Positions 33,305 through 42,942 of a stretch of DNA of 64,000 bases are shown here, in pieces. Each line of letters opens with the position of its first letter. Position 1 is the first letter of the stretch. The stretch is from Candidatus Omnitrophica bacterium UBA6233 (GTDB lineage Bacteria; Omnitrophota; Gorgyraeia; Gygaellales; Profunditerraquicolaceae): the NCBI GenBank assembly GCA_002440965.1, contig DJWJ01000016.1, positions 1 through 64,000 on the forward strand, written 5' to 3'. The position numbers and the translations under genes are program-made. The notes beneath the pieces were generated by a model. That model saw only the letters and a list, made by a program, of their open reading frames with translations. It searched no databases and had not been told where the DNA came from.

Positions 33305-34864
33305 ATGGTTAAGATTAGGCGGGCGTTAATCAGCGTATCGGATAAGACAGGGATACTGGATTTGGCTCGCGAACTGAATAAATTCGGAGTGGAAATTGTT
33401 TCTACCGGGGGCACGGCAAAACTCTTGCGTGAAAATAATATTCCGGCGGTGGAAGTTTCGGAATACACCGGTTTTCCGGAAATGCTCGACGGCCGCGTCA
33501 AGACCTTGCATCCTAAGATTCACGCCGGGCTCCTTGCTTTAAGAAACAACCAAGAGCATATGAAAACGCTGGAAAATCACGGCATTGGCTTAATAGATAT
33601 GGTAGTGGTAAATCTTTATCCTTTCGAAAAGACAATACTTTCACCCGAGGTTTCCATTGAAGAGGTTATTGAAAATATCGATATCGGCGGGCCGTCGATG
33701 TTACGCTCTGCCGCTAAAAATCACCGCTCAGTCGCGGTTATCTGTAATCCTGAGCGTTATCCGCAAGTCGTTGAAGAATTAAAGAAGAATAAAGGCGCTT
33801 TGTCGGAGAGTTTGATGCGGGATTTAGGTATTGAGGTGTTTAACCGGACCTCTAAATACGACGCAGCGATATTTGAATACTTGAACAAATGGAATAATGG
33901 AGTTCATCAGGCGGTTACGGGGTTTCCCGATACGCTTAATTTATCTTTTGAGAAAATCCAGGAATTGCGTTATGGGGAGAACCCGCATCAAAAAGCAGCC
34001 TTTTATAGAGAAAAGGGGAAGACCAGCGGAATTATTAATCTTAAGCAATTGCAAGGAAAAGAACTTTCATTTAACAATATTCTGGATTTAAATTCTGCTT
34101 TTGAATTAGTCCGGGAATTTCTCGGGGCGGCAGCGGTAATTGTTAAACATAACAATCCTTGCGGTGTGGCTGAGGACAGGATTCTGGAAAAAGCTTTTTT
34201 ATCCGCCTGGAAATGCGATAAGCTTTCAGCCTTTGGCGGAATAGTCGCCTTAAACCGGAAAATGGATTTAAAGACCGCGCTAGCTGTCGCCAAGAGCGGA
34301 TTCCTGGAATGCATTATTGCTCCGGGTTTTGAAGAAAAGGCTTTAGCCTTATTCAAAGAGAAAAAGAATTTGCGTATTTTGGAATTTTGCGGGCTGGAAC
34401 CGATAAATGAACCGGATTTTAAGCGGGTTAGCGGCGGATTATTGCTGCAGGATAAGAATTTAGCCACGTTGGATTTGAATAATCTTAAAGTGGTTACTAA
34501 AAGAAAGCCGACTAAACAGGAGATGGAAAGCCTGATTTTTGGCTGGAAAGTAGCTAAACATGTAAAGTCGAATGCCATTGTTTTGGTTAAAGGAACCCGG
34601 ACAGTTGGTATTGGCGCAGGCCAAATGTCGCGGGTAGATTCTGTAATGATTGCTCAGAAAAAAAGTAATAAATTAAGTGTAAATTCTTGCTTGGCTTCGG
34701 ATGCCTTCTTCCCTAAGCCCGATGCCATCCTCTGGGCGCATAAGGCAGGGGCCCGGGCGATAATCCAACCCGGAGGTTCGATTGCCGACGGAGAAATTAT
34801 CCAGGCTTGCAATAAATATAAGATTGCCATGGTTACTACGGGCATCCGCCACTTTAGGCACTGA
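33305..34864 (+). CDS. purH: Bifunctional AICAR formyltransferase / IMP cyclohydrolase
   Basis: This is the last two steps of IMP synthesis. Residues about 1-200 are the MGS-like cyclohydrolase (SVSDKTGI, STGGTAKLL, DGRVKTLHPKIHAGLL, GGPSMLRSAAKNH). The remainder is the formyltransferase (ELRYGENPHQKAAFY, VKHNNPCGVA, GIGAGQMSRVDS). At 519 residues it is normal length. It is followed by folC, whose product supplies the polyglutamylated folate it uses. Confidence 0.96.
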   Translation: MVKIRRALISVSDKTGILDLARELNKFGVEIVSTGGTAKLLRENNIPAVEVSEYTGFPEMLDGRVKTLHPKIHAGLLALRNNQEHMKTLENHGIGLIDMVVVNLYPFEKTILSPEVSIEEVIENIDIGGPSMLRSAAKNHRSVAVICNPERYPQVVEELKKNKGALSESLMRDLGIEVFNRTSKYDAAIFEYLNKWNNGVHQAVTGFPDTLNLSFEKIQELRYGENPHQKAAFYREKGKTSGIINLKQLQGKELSFNNILDLNSAFELVREFLGAAAVIVKHNNPCGVAEDRILEKAFLSAWKCDKLSAFGGIVALNRKMDLKTALAVAKSGFLECIIAPGFEEKALALFKEKKNLRILEFCGLEPINEPDFKRVSGGLLLQDKNLATLDLNNLKVVTKRKPTKQEMESLIFGWKVAKHVKSNAIVLVKGTRTVGIGAGQMSRVDSVMIAQKKSNKLSVNSCLASDAFFPKPDAILWAHKAGARAIIQPGGSIADGEIIQACNKYKIAMVTTGIRHFRH

Positions 34865-34868
34865 TGAA

Positions 34869-36236
34869 ATGTCTTACCTTAAAGCACTTCAGTATCTGGA
34901 ATCCCGCATTAATTATGAAAAGCTTTCCAAATATCCCTATAAAAAAGCGCTGAGTTTAAAACGCGTCCAGTTTTTTCTGGATACAATCCATAATCCGGAA
35001 AGCTTCTTAAAATCCATCCATATAGCCGGAACCAAGGGTAAGGGTTCAACCTCAGCGTTTATTGCCTATATATTAAGAGAAGCGGGTTACCGGGTAGGGC
35101 TTTATACTTCTCCGCACTTAGTAGATTTTAGAGAGCGGATTAGAATTCTTGCGCCTGGTTCCGCAGAAAAAGAAGATTTTTCCGGGATGATCCCTAGGCG
35201 TAAATTCGCGGAATTAGTTTTCAGGTTAAGGCCTACAATCGAAAAGTATAATCGGGTTTCAAAATACGGTCCGCTTACATATTTCGAAATCTGCACCATA
35301 ATCGCCCTGGTTTATTTTAAAGAAGAACACGTTGATTTTGCTGTTCTGGAAACCGGATTAGGGGGAAGGCTGGATGCTACGAATGCAGTTAATCCGTTGG
35401 CCAGCATAATAACCCCCATAAGTTATGAACATATGGATAAGCTGGGGTATACTTTAACTAAAATAGCGTCGGAAAAAGCCGGAATTATAAAAAGTCAAAA
35501 ATCCCCGCCTGTCCGGCAGACAGGAAAAGTCAAAAGTCAAAAATCAACGGTAATCAGTGCCCCACAAACGCAAGAAGCACTGACTGTTATTAGAAGTAAG
35601 TGTAAAAAAGAAAAAGCGAAATTACTGGTCGTGGGAAGAAATATAAAATATGCTGGCACTGAAAATAATTTTAAAGTTATTACTCCCTGCAGGGAATATA
35701 AGAATCTGAAAATAAAGTTAATTGGCGCGCATCAAATAATGAATGCCGCTGTGTCTTTGGGGGCAATTGAATCCTTGCGTTCATCCGGAGTTAAGGTCAG
35801 TATTGATTCTATAAGGGGCGGGCTTTATAATACTCTTTGGCCTGGCAGATGTGAGATTGCGGGCAAAAGGCCGTTTATTATCCTCGATGGCGCGCAAAAT
35901 TCCGCCTCTGCCGGAGTTTTAAGCCAGGCAGTCAGGAATAGATTCCGTTATCAGCGCCTTATTCTTGTGCTAGGTATATCCAGTGATAAGGATATGCAAG
36001 GCATAGCCAAGCAACTTTATGCTTTGGCAGATGCGGTTATCTTGACTCAAGCCCGTACTCCGCGCGCAGCTGATGCGCCTGTTCTTAAAAATTATTTTAA
36101 GGGTAAAGAAACTTATGTTACCGAAAGCGTAAGAGAAGCTAAAAAATTGGCTTTAAAGATTTCCCGGAAAGAAGATTTAATTTTGATCACCGGTTCATTA
36201 TTCGTAGTGGGCGAGTTTAGAAATGATAAATCATAA
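34869..36236 (+). CDS. folC: Folylpolyglutamate / dihydrofolate synthase with in-frame repeat insertion
   Basis: The 455-residue Mur-ligase-fold enzyme adds glutamate to folates. Motifs are HIAGTKGKGSTSAFI (about 52-66), LYTSPHL, ETGLGGRLDATNA and SYEHMDKLG. After KAGIIK (about residue 213), where homologues continue directly, a GC palindrome with AAAAGTC flanks inserts about 17 residues (SQKSPPVRQTGKVKSQK) in frame. The ATG at 34869 is chosen; the upstream frame lies within purH. It overlaps mnmE by 14 bases. Confidence 0.92.
   Translation: MSYLKALQYLESRINYEKLSKYPYKKALSLKRVQFFLDTIHNPESFLKSIHIAGTKGKGSTSAFIAYILREAGYRVGLYTSPHLVDFRERIRILAPGSAEKEDFSGMIPRRKFAELVFRLRPTIEKYNRVSKYGPLTYFEICTIIALVYFKEEHVDFAVLETGLGGRLDATNAVNPLASIITPISYEHMDKLGYTLTKIASEKAGIIKSQKSPPVRQTGKVKSQKSTVISAPQTQEALTVIRSKCKKEKAKLLVVGRNIKYAGTENNFKVITPCREYKNLKIKLIGAHQIMNAAVSLGAIESLRSSGVKVSIDSIRGGLYNTLWPGRCEIAGKRPFIILDGAQNSASAGVLSQAVRNRFRYQRLILVLGISSDKDMQGIAKQLYALADAVILTQARTPRAADAPVLKNYFKGKETYVTESVREAKKLALKISRKEDLILITGSLFVVGEFRNDKS
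35493..35545. repeat. Short GC-rich palindromic repeat inside folC (copy 3)
   Basis: A near-perfect palindrome (35503-35524, GCCTGTC and GGCAGACAGG arms) has the same AAAAGTCAAAA left flank and GGAAAAGTCAA right flank as the copy at 18091. It is translated in frame within folC. Confidence 0.85.
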
Positions 36237-37605
36237 TCTTAGCGATACAATCGCGGCTATTTCAACTCCTATAGGCGAAGGCGGGATAGGAATAGTGCGT
36301 TTAAGCGGGGAAAAAGCGTTAAACATCTGCGATAAGATATTTGTTTCCGCGGCAGGGAGAAAACCCTCGGATTTTAAAACCTACACTATGCATTACGGAA
36401 CTATTGTTAAAGATGGTAAAGTTATTGATGAGGTTATTCTGACTGTTATGCGCGCTCCGAAATCTTACACCAGAGAGGATGTCGTTGAGATCAACTGTCA
36501 TGGCGGGATCGTCGCTTTACGGGATACGCTTAATCTGGTTTTAGATCAGGGCGCTCGCCCGGCTGAGCCGGGAGAATTTACCAAACGCGCCTTTTTAAAC
36601 GGCAGGATTGATTTGACCCAGGCTGAAGCAGTTTTGGATATAATTCGCGCCAAAACAGATTCAGCTCTAAAAATGGGGATCGAACAGTTAAAAGGCGGAT
36701 TATCCAGTCAAATAAATAAACACCGGCAGTCTTTGCTGAGTGTTCTTGCGGAACTGGAAGCTAGTATCGATTTTCCGGAAGAAGAAATTTCTATTTCTGG
36801 CCTAAAATCGATTTCTAAGAAGATAGAAGAAATAGACAAAGGCTTGGCTAAGTTGATCGAAGGTTCAAAATTAGCCAGGATATTGCGTGAAGGAATTCAT
36901 GTAGTGATTTGTGGTAAACCTAATGTTGGCAAATCATCGCTTTTAAACGCTTTGCTCCAGGAAGAGCGTTCCATCGTAACTCCTATTGCCGGAACCACCC
37001 GTGATGCGATAGAAGAGATAATTGATATTAAGGGTATTCCCGTCAGGATCGTCGATACAGCCGGCATTTTGGAACCGCGGGATTTGGTGGAGAAGGAAGC
37101 GGTAAAACGTTCTCAGGAACATATTGCTGCGGCGGATTTAGTTTTGATCATATTTGACGGGAACAAGCGGTTAGCCAAGGAAGATTTGTTTTTAATCTCC
37201 AAGTTGAAGAAAAAGAAGGCGATTGTTTTGGTCAACAAAATCGATCTTAAACAAAAAATCGAGCGGGATAAATTGGCGAAGCTTTTCAAAAATATAATCG
37301 GCATATCGGCGAAAAAAATAAAGAATATAGACCTATTGGAGAATGTAATCGCAGATTTGATATACGGTGGCAATATCGCTACTCCAGAATCGTTGCTGGT
37401 GGCAAATTTAAGATATATCCGGGAGCTGCAAAAAGCAAAGATTGCTATTGCACAGGCGCAAAGTTCGTTAGATAATAACTTATCTGCCGAATTCATCGCT
37501 CAGGGGCTTAAGGAAGGGGTAGAGGTTTTAGATGAAATATTGGGCAAGAGATTTTCTGAAGATCTGTTGGATAAAATATTTTCAGAGTTTTGCATAGGCA
37601 AATAA
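36223..37605 (+). CDS. mnmE: tRNA modification GTPase MnmE (TrmE)
   Basis: The 460-residue protein has the N-terminal folate-binding domain (DTIAAISTPIGEGGIGIVRLSG), a central helical domain with an inserted G-domain (GKPNVGKSSLLNAL, GTTRDAIEE, DTAGI, NKID) and the invariant C-terminus CIGK. With MnmG it makes 5-carboxymethylaminomethyl uridine at tRNA wobble positions using methylene-THF, which fits its folC/folE/purH neighbours. Confidence 0.96.
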   Translation: MINHNLSDTIAAISTPIGEGGIGIVRLSGEKALNICDKIFVSAAGRKPSDFKTYTMHYGTIVKDGKVIDEVILTVMRAPKSYTREDVVEINCHGGIVALRDTLNLVLDQGARPAEPGEFTKRAFLNGRIDLTQAEAVLDIIRAKTDSALKMGIEQLKGGLSSQINKHRQSLLSVLAELEASIDFPEEEISISGLKSISKKIEEIDKGLAKLIEGSKLARILREGIHVVICGKPNVGKSSLLNALLQEERSIVTPIAGTTRDAIEEIIDIKGIPVRIVDTAGILEPRDLVEKEAVKRSQEHIAAADLVLIIFDGNKRLAKEDLFLISKLKKKKAIVLVNKIDLKQKIERDKLAKLFKNIIGISAKKIKNIDLLENVIADLIYGGNIATPESLLVANLRYIRELQKAKIAIAQAQSSLDNNLSAEFIAQGLKEGVEVLDEILGKRFSEDLLDKIFSEFCIGK

Positions 37606-37613
37606 GGAGAACT

Positions 37614-38171
37614 ATGGATAAGAAAAAGATTGAAAAGGCAATACGCGACATATTGGAAGCAATTGGGGAAGACCCGAAGAAGAAGGATCTTTTAGAAACT
37701 CCTAAACGTGTGGCCGAGATGTATGAAGAAATCTTTGCCGGAATCAAGCTTGATCCCGAAGAAGAACTGGAAGTTATTCTCGATCAGAAACATCATGAAA
37801 TTATTTTGCTCAAGGGGATTCCCTTGTATTCGGTATGCGAACACCATCTTTTGCCTTTTATCGGCAAGGCCAGTATAGCATATATACCCAGAAACGGAAG
37901 AGTTACGGGATTAAGCAAGCTCGCCCGGGTGGTTGATATCTTAGCGCGTCGGCCGCAGGTGCAGGAACGCTTGACTACGCAGATTGCCGATATTATCATG
38001 TCTAAATTGAAACCTTTGGGGGTAATGGTGGTTCTTGAAGCAGAGCATCTTTGTATGTCCATGCGGGGGGTGAAAAAACCCGGGACATTAACAGTCACTT
38101 CGGCCGTGCGCGGGATATTCAAAGAAAGCGAGAAAACCCGCTCAGAAGCGTTGGCGTTGATTAAATCTTAA
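37614..38171 (+). CDS. folE: GTP cyclohydrolase I
   Basis: The 185-residue enzyme converts GTP to dihydroneopterin triphosphate, first step of folate synthesis. Zinc ligands and catalytic His are in VCEHHLLPF and HLCMSMRGV; GLSKLARVVDILARRPQVQE is the family signature. The ATG at 37614 has AAGGAG upstream; the longer frame start lies inside mnmE. Confidence 0.96.
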   Translation: MDKKKIEKAIRDILEAIGEDPKKKDLLETPKRVAEMYEEIFAGIKLDPEEELEVILDQKHHEIILLKGIPLYSVCEHHLLPFIGKASIAYIPRNGRVTGLSKLARVVDILARRPQVQERLTTQIADIIMSKLKPLGVMVVLEAEHLCMSMRGVKKPGTLTVTSAVRGIFKESEKTRSEALALIKS

Positions 38172-38188
38172 TAAGTAAGGGAGGGGGT

Positions 38189-38527
38189 ATGAGACATATA
38201 AGCCAGGGAAAATCCAGCCTCGGGATGGAAGCGAACATAGCCGCTGTCTTAAGCTACCTTTTCGGTTTTATTACCGGCCTTATTTTCTATGCTTTGGAAA
38301 AAGAAAATAAATTCGTGCGGTTTCATGCCGCGCAGTCGACCATAGCCTTCGGGTTTTTGTTTATGGTAGGCGTTGTGGCAAGATTCCTGCCGTTAGTAGG
38401 ATTTATAATCATGACATTGGTGGGTATAATAGAAATAGTTCTTTGGATTATCCTCATGATTAAAGCCTATCGAGGGGAATATTTTGAACTGCCGATAATC
38501 GGCGAATTTGCCCGAAGAAAATCCTGA
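38189..38527 (+). CDS. DUF4870-type small membrane protein
   Basis: The 112-residue protein has three hydrophobic helices (about 20-38, 50-68, 72-95). The pattern NIAAVLSYLFGFITGLIFY...NKFVRFHAAQS and the end GEYFELPIIGEFA fit the DUF4870/TIC20-like family. Function is unknown. GGGAGGGGG precedes the ATG. Confidence 0.8.
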   Translation: MRHISQGKSSLGMEANIAAVLSYLFGFITGLIFYALEKENKFVRFHAAQSTIAFGFLFMVGVVARFLPLVGFIIMTLVGIIEIVLWIILMIKAYRGEYFELPIIGEFARRKS

Positions 38528-38559
38528 AGAAAGCGCTTTCTAAAAAATCAAATATAGTC

Positions 38560-38588
38560 TTGAAACCGGTTCTAAACCTAGGCATACT
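38560..38588 (+). promoter_or_regulatory. Putative sigma70-type promoter of the PilZ gene
   Basis: TTGAAA (38560-38565), a 17-base spacer, then CATACT (38583-38588), about 60 bases before the PilZ start codon. Confidence 0.5.
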
Positions 38589-38648
38589 AGTTATGCGTAT
38601 TAGAAAGATGATTATGTTTGGGGTGGCTGGGGAGGAGGGGGCGATTCG

Positions 38649-38990
38649 ATGTCGGAAAACTATCTTCAAGACAAACGAAAGTCAGTCCGTTTTCTTATTA
38701 CCATCCCAATAAAATATACCAAATTAGACGTAGAATGTTTTGACTCAAAGTATACCCACGATATAAGTTCTCAGGGGCTTGGTGTAATCAGCTCCGAGAA
38801 ATTACCTTTGAATACGCCTATAATTCTATGCCTCAAGATTCCCGATAATGGCGAAGAAATAGTGCTTGAAGCCGAGGCCCTCTGGTCAAGACAAATGGCT
38901 GATTTGACCTATAGGTCGGGCCTGAGAATTAAGAATCCTCCAATTAAACCAATACCTTTGGTGCTGAGGACGATTTATTCCCGATTATAA
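38649..38990 (+). CDS. PilZ-domain c-di-GMP-binding protein
   Basis: The 113-residue single-domain protein has RKSVR (RxxxR) near residue 10 and DISSQG (D/NxSxxG) near residue 38, the two c-di-GMP motifs. It is probably a small c-di-GMP receptor; the partner is unknown. A strong GGAGGAGGGGG tract and its own promoter precede it. It is the second PilZ gene in the window. Confidence 0.85.
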   Translation: MSENYLQDKRKSVRFLITIPIKYTKLDVECFDSKYTHDISSQGLGVISSEKLPLNTPIILCLKIPDNGEEIVLEAEALWSRQMADLTYRSGLRIKNPPIKPIPLVLRTIYSRL

Positions 38991-39157
38991 TGTTAATTGA
39001 CATGCTTTCTCCAAAGTAGTATCATATCTTAAATCAATTAAACAAATAATGTAAAGCAAGAAAACAAAAGTAAAAAAAGCAAAAACACAAGTTAGAAGTA
39101 GAAAATTTGACTTTTAATTGTGATTTTAAGTTTTGCGCCCCCTACTTCCTAATTAAA

Positions 39158-40171
39158 ATGAAGAAAACCTTATTTTTCATACCTTTAGCCATTCTATTTC
39201 TTTCCGGTTGTTCCACTTATAGCATAAAAAAAGGCGAAACACCCTATAGCAATGGTTTTGTAGTTACCAGATATGACAGGGTAATTCCGGAGTATACCAT
39301 TGGAAAGAATAATTCTGTGCCTGATGAGAAACTTGCCTGGGAGCGCTTTAAAAGACGGAGAGTGGAAGTCGAAAAATACTATAAGAAAATGGGCTATATC
39401 GAAAACCGGTTTAAACAAAATTTTGTTGATCCACCGGTTTTTATCGCTAGAGCTGTCCTCGGCATATTTTGGCTGCCTTCCATCGCGATAAATGACTATA
39501 AGTATAATCATGATCCGAAATACAAGGACTATGTAGATAAAAAAGAAGATGTTGAATATAAGATTGAAAAGGCACGCACAAAGGCTTTAAAAGAACAGTT
39601 AAGTGGTTATATCCAGGAAGATTTAGGAAAAGAACAGCCTGCTGTTTCAACAGGGCAGAAACTCGAGCCAGCCCCCGAAGTAAAGAAAAAAGTCGAGCCA
39701 CCTCCTGAGGTTAAAGAACCGGTTAAGGAAGAGGTTTCGGTTGAGAAACCAAAACTGGAAAGTCAGGAAGTAGCAGATCCTGAAAAAGTTACCGCTGTTC
39801 CTGCGCCACAAGCGGTTCCTGAAGCCAGTGTGCAAAAGCCTATAGAGAGAATATCCAAACCGGAACAGGCAATTGAAAAAGAGAGGCCGTCTAAGTCTCC
39901 CGTAGCGGTAATTATTGCCAAGCCGTCTAAGGGGTATTCTCCTTTATTTGTTCAATTCAATGGTTCAAAATCCCATTCTCCCAACGGCAGGATAGTTTCT
40001 TATATTTGGGATTTTGGCGACGGAGATACCTCTACTAAGAAGACTCCCGCCAATAGCTATTGGAGCACGACTTACGGAAAGCCCCGCCAATATACCGCAA
40101 AACTTACGGTAAAAGATGAAAAAGGCCTAACCGGCGAAAGCAGTGTTATCATTGAAGTTCTTACTCCATAG
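39158..40171 (+). CDS. Lipoprotein with Pro/Glu/Val-rich linker and C-terminal PKD domain
   Basis: The 337-residue protein has lipobox LSGC (Cys about 18), a globular part (about 20-155), a low-complexity P/E/K/V linker (about 165-250) and a PKD domain (about 255-337, YIWDFGDGDTSTK and YTAKLTVKDEKG). PKD domains are extracellular protein- or sugar-contact modules. An envelope-anchored binding protein is inferred. The ATG at 39158 is chosen since the longer frame has no signal peptide. Confidence 0.75.
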   Translation: MKKTLFFIPLAILFLSGCSTYSIKKGETPYSNGFVVTRYDRVIPEYTIGKNNSVPDEKLAWERFKRRRVEVEKYYKKMGYIENRFKQNFVDPPVFIARAVLGIFWLPSIAINDYKYNHDPKYKDYVDKKEDVEYKIEKARTKALKEQLSGYIQEDLGKEQPAVSTGQKLEPAPEVKKKVEPPPEVKEPVKEEVSVEKPKLESQEVADPEKVTAVPAPQAVPEASVQKPIERISKPEQAIEKERPSKSPVAVIIAKPSKGYSPLFVQFNGSKSHSPNGRIVSYIWDFGDGDTSTKKTPANSYWSTTYGKPRQYTAKLTVKDEKGLTGESSVIIEVLTP

Positions 40172-40186
40172 GATTATTCCATAAGG

Positions 40187-41023
40187 ATGGCTATATCGGG
40201 AGAACCCCAGACAGAAAATCAGAGAAAGCCCGTTACTTTTATAAACAGCATTTTTCCACTTGTTATTTTCATTTTTGGTTTTTTCCCTGTCATCTCCCAG
40301 GCTGACATAACAAAGTCTTCCTGGCAGACCAATAAATCCCAACATTTCATTATTTATCATCAGGGCGTTCAGCCGGCGCTAGTCGATGACTTGATTAGCA
40401 AGGCCGAATTTTATTATAACAGTATAGTTGATGATCTTGGTTACCGCAGATTTGATTTCTGGAGTTGGGATAATCGCGCCAAGATTTATCTTTACAGGGA
40501 TGCTGGTGAGTTCCAGAGAGAGACCCAGAATTCTTCTTGGGCAGGAGCGGTGGTTTCCGTAAACAGCCGGGTAATTAAAACATATGTGGGGCAAAGCGGA
40601 TTTTTTGATTCCATACTTCCTCATGAAATGACGCACATAATCTTTCGTGAATTCATAGGTAAGAATATTCAACTCCCTCTTTGGATCGATGAAGGGGTCG
40701 CCAGCTCTCAGGAACAAAGCAATCTTAATTTACGTTTACAAAAAGCCAAGGAGCTAATCAAACAAAACAAATATGTTGAGCTTAATGCGCTCTCCGGAGT
40801 TGTTAAACCGGATGACAACATGGAGCCCGGAGTTTTTTATTCAGAAGCCGCGTCGGTGATTGTTTTTCTTCTTCGCGAGAAAGGAAAGGAAGATTTTCTT
40901 CGTTTTAGCCGGATGCTTCGCGATGGAACAGATTGGAAAAAAGCCCTGTTAAAGTCATTCAATTTTATTAACTTCCAGGATTTTGAAGCCGAATGGAAGA
41001 ATTTTGTCCTGCAGCAGTATTAA
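40187..41023 (+). CDS. Secreted peptidase MA-like zinc metalloprotease
   Basis: The 278-residue protein has a hydrophobic segment at about 20-38 (uncleaved anchor or signal) and the HEMTH zinc motif (HExxH) near residue 147, with a downstream Glu in LWIDEGVASSQE. This gluzincin layout fits peptidase_MA_2. It likely acts in the periplasm. It starts 15 bases after the PKD lipoprotein, so the two may act together. Confidence 0.75.
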   Translation: MAISGEPQTENQRKPVTFINSIFPLVIFIFGFFPVISQADITKSSWQTNKSQHFIIYHQGVQPALVDDLISKAEFYYNSIVDDLGYRRFDFWSWDNRAKIYLYRDAGEFQRETQNSSWAGAVVSVNSRVIKTYVGQSGFFDSILPHEMTHIIFREFIGKNIQLPLWIDEGVASSQEQSNLNLRLQKAKELIKQNKYVELNALSGVVKPDDNMEPGVFYSEAASVIVFLLREKGKEDFLRFSRMLRDGTDWKKALLKSFNFINFQDFEAEWKNFVLQQY

Positions 41024-41280
41024 AAGTAAGTTATTTTCATCGTCCGCAAGCAGTTCATTTGCTTACGACCCCCAGCAAAATCTCCTTAGTTAGTTTATAA
41101 GTTTTTAAACGCCTAGAATTTCTCTTGAGTGATAATCGCGAGGTTCGGGCAATAGTTATAATGAGCAAAGTCTATGCTTGGAACTATCTGAAAATAAGAT
41201 AGTTGTAACTATTCTCTTGTGTTATATTATATATGCATAAAGTGATAAAGCAGATTGAAATGTATTCTAAGGGAATATAA

Positions 41281-42942
41281 ATGCGGAAAATCTTGATTAT
41301 TAGTAAAAGCGCTTTGCTGTTTAGTTTTATTTTATCAGCATCTTTTTTGTTAAGGATGACACCTTCTAAAGGGTGCGTTCTTGAGTTTGTTTCTGACAGC
41401 GCCTTCAATTATCGCATGACCGCATCGGTTATTCAAAAGGGGTCCGTACCTATAATTGATCGCTTGAGTATTTATCCTGAAGGCAAAAACATAAGAAATT
41501 TTCTTCCCATCGGGCTTTACCATGCAGGAGCAGTTTTTCACAGGTTTTTAAATATCTTTAGGCAAATCCCGCTTAATGAATCTTTGCTGATTTTTGCCGC
41601 TTTTTTTAGTTCCTTGATTTGCGTCCCTGTTTATTTCTTATCGTTAGAGATCTATAGAAATGAAAAAATAATAGCCTTCCTTTGTGCGTTTTTATCCGCG
41701 ATTATCCCCGCTTATCTGCATAGGACGTTCTGTTATATGTATAGATATGAAGTGCTGGCTGCGCCGTTACTTTTTATGAGTTTGCTATTTTTTATCATGG
41801 CCTTTAGAGAGAATAACGGTAAGCTGCGGTTTACTTGTTATTTTGGGACGTCCCTTTTTTGGCTGATGTTAGCTTCTTGGGTTTGGAGGCTGTATGTTTT
41901 ATTCTTAATTGCCTATCTTATCAGTATCGCTTATCTTTGTCTGAAACGCCGAAATTTGCTCGGAAATGAATGGATAAAAATTATTATTTCCGGGGTATGC
42001 GTTCTGCTGTTATTTTTCGCATTGGGCTTGGCTCAAATCCCGAGATATTCCGGATTGCCGTATCTCCGGACTTTTTTTGAGGTTTTCATACAACGCCTGT
42101 ATCCTCCGTATAATTTTAGTCAATTCTCCAAAGTTATTTATTACGTAAACGAATTGTCAGGAGTTAGTATCTTAGGACTATTGGGGACTAAGTTTCTGTC
42201 TTTTTCAGGAGTATTCGCTATTTTTTACTTATACGCCTGCTTTAGAAAACAGAAGTTTAATCCGCAAAAATTTATTTTGCAGTTTTTCATAATCCTTTTC
42301 CTCGTGCTCACCCTGCTTTTTTCGAGATTCAAGATAATCTTGGGGCCCTTGATCGCTTTGTCTTTGGGAGAAAGTCTGTTTTTTGTTTTTCATAATTACA
42401 GGGGAATAATGAAGAAGATTTTATTGGGTCTTTTGGTCATAATTTTTGTTAAAACAGGGTGTGATGCCTGGAGATTGGCCAGTACGAGATTTAAATATGC
42501 CGGTATGGATGCCGAATTAAAGCAAGTTATCTCGGCGGTGAATAGGTTGACCTCGAAAAACGCCGTGATACTTTGCGATTGGGGGCAGGGTTATTCCATT
42601 CAGACGTATTGTAATCGTCCGACAATAACCGACGGCCTCTTGGAGAGCCCGGAGATAATCAAAAGAATTATAAGGGTGGCCAAGGTTTTCAACTCTTATG
42701 ATGAACAGGCGCTACGGTTGTTTTGTAAGGAGTATGGTGTAACTCATATCTTGGTTGCCAAAAGGTTGGATTACGCATTTGCATATTCACAATATTCAGG
42801 CCGCGGTTTTACCATGGGCAAGGGCGCTAACGATAAGGACGTGCCCTTAATATATAAATTATTTTATCGTTCGCCCGATTTAAAAAGAATCGATTTCTTG
42901 TATGAAAATAAAGGATTTATTTTATTCGCGCTGAAAGATTGA
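41281..42942 (+). CDS. STT3-like polytopic membrane protein (oligosaccharyltransferase/GT-C fold)
   Basis: The 553-residue protein has about ten or more hydrophobic segments to residue 400 and a soluble C-terminal part. SDSAFNYR (about 39-46), followed by YPEGKNIRNFLPIGLYH, corresponds to the first acidic loop of STT3/AglB. LCDWGQGYSIQTYCNRPTITDG (about 434-455) aligns with the WWDYG...NRxTxxDN segment. It could move glycans from a lipid carrier to protein or another acceptor. N-glycosylation is not proven, since the WWDYG motif is altered to CDWGQG. Confidence 0.65.
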   Translation: MRKILIISKSALLFSFILSASFLLRMTPSKGCVLEFVSDSAFNYRMTASVIQKGSVPIIDRLSIYPEGKNIRNFLPIGLYHAGAVFHRFLNIFRQIPLNESLLIFAAFFSSLICVPVYFLSLEIYRNEKIIAFLCAFLSAIIPAYLHRTFCYMYRYEVLAAPLLFMSLLFFIMAFRENNGKLRFTCYFGTSLFWLMLASWVWRLYVLFLIAYLISIAYLCLKRRNLLGNEWIKIIISGVCVLLLFFALGLAQIPRYSGLPYLRTFFEVFIQRLYPPYNFSQFSKVIYYVNELSGVSILGLLGTKFLSFSGVFAIFYLYACFRKQKFNPQKFILQFFIILFLVLTLLFSRFKIILGPLIALSLGESLFFVFHNYRGIMKKILLGLLVIIFVKTGCDAWRLASTRFKYAGMDAELKQVISAVNRLTSKNAVILCDWGQGYSIQTYCNRPTITDGLLESPEIIKRIIRVAKVFNSYDEQALRLFCKEYGVTHILVAKRLDYAFAYSQYSGRGFTMGKGANDKDVPLIYKLFYRSPDLKRIDFLYENKGFILFALKD

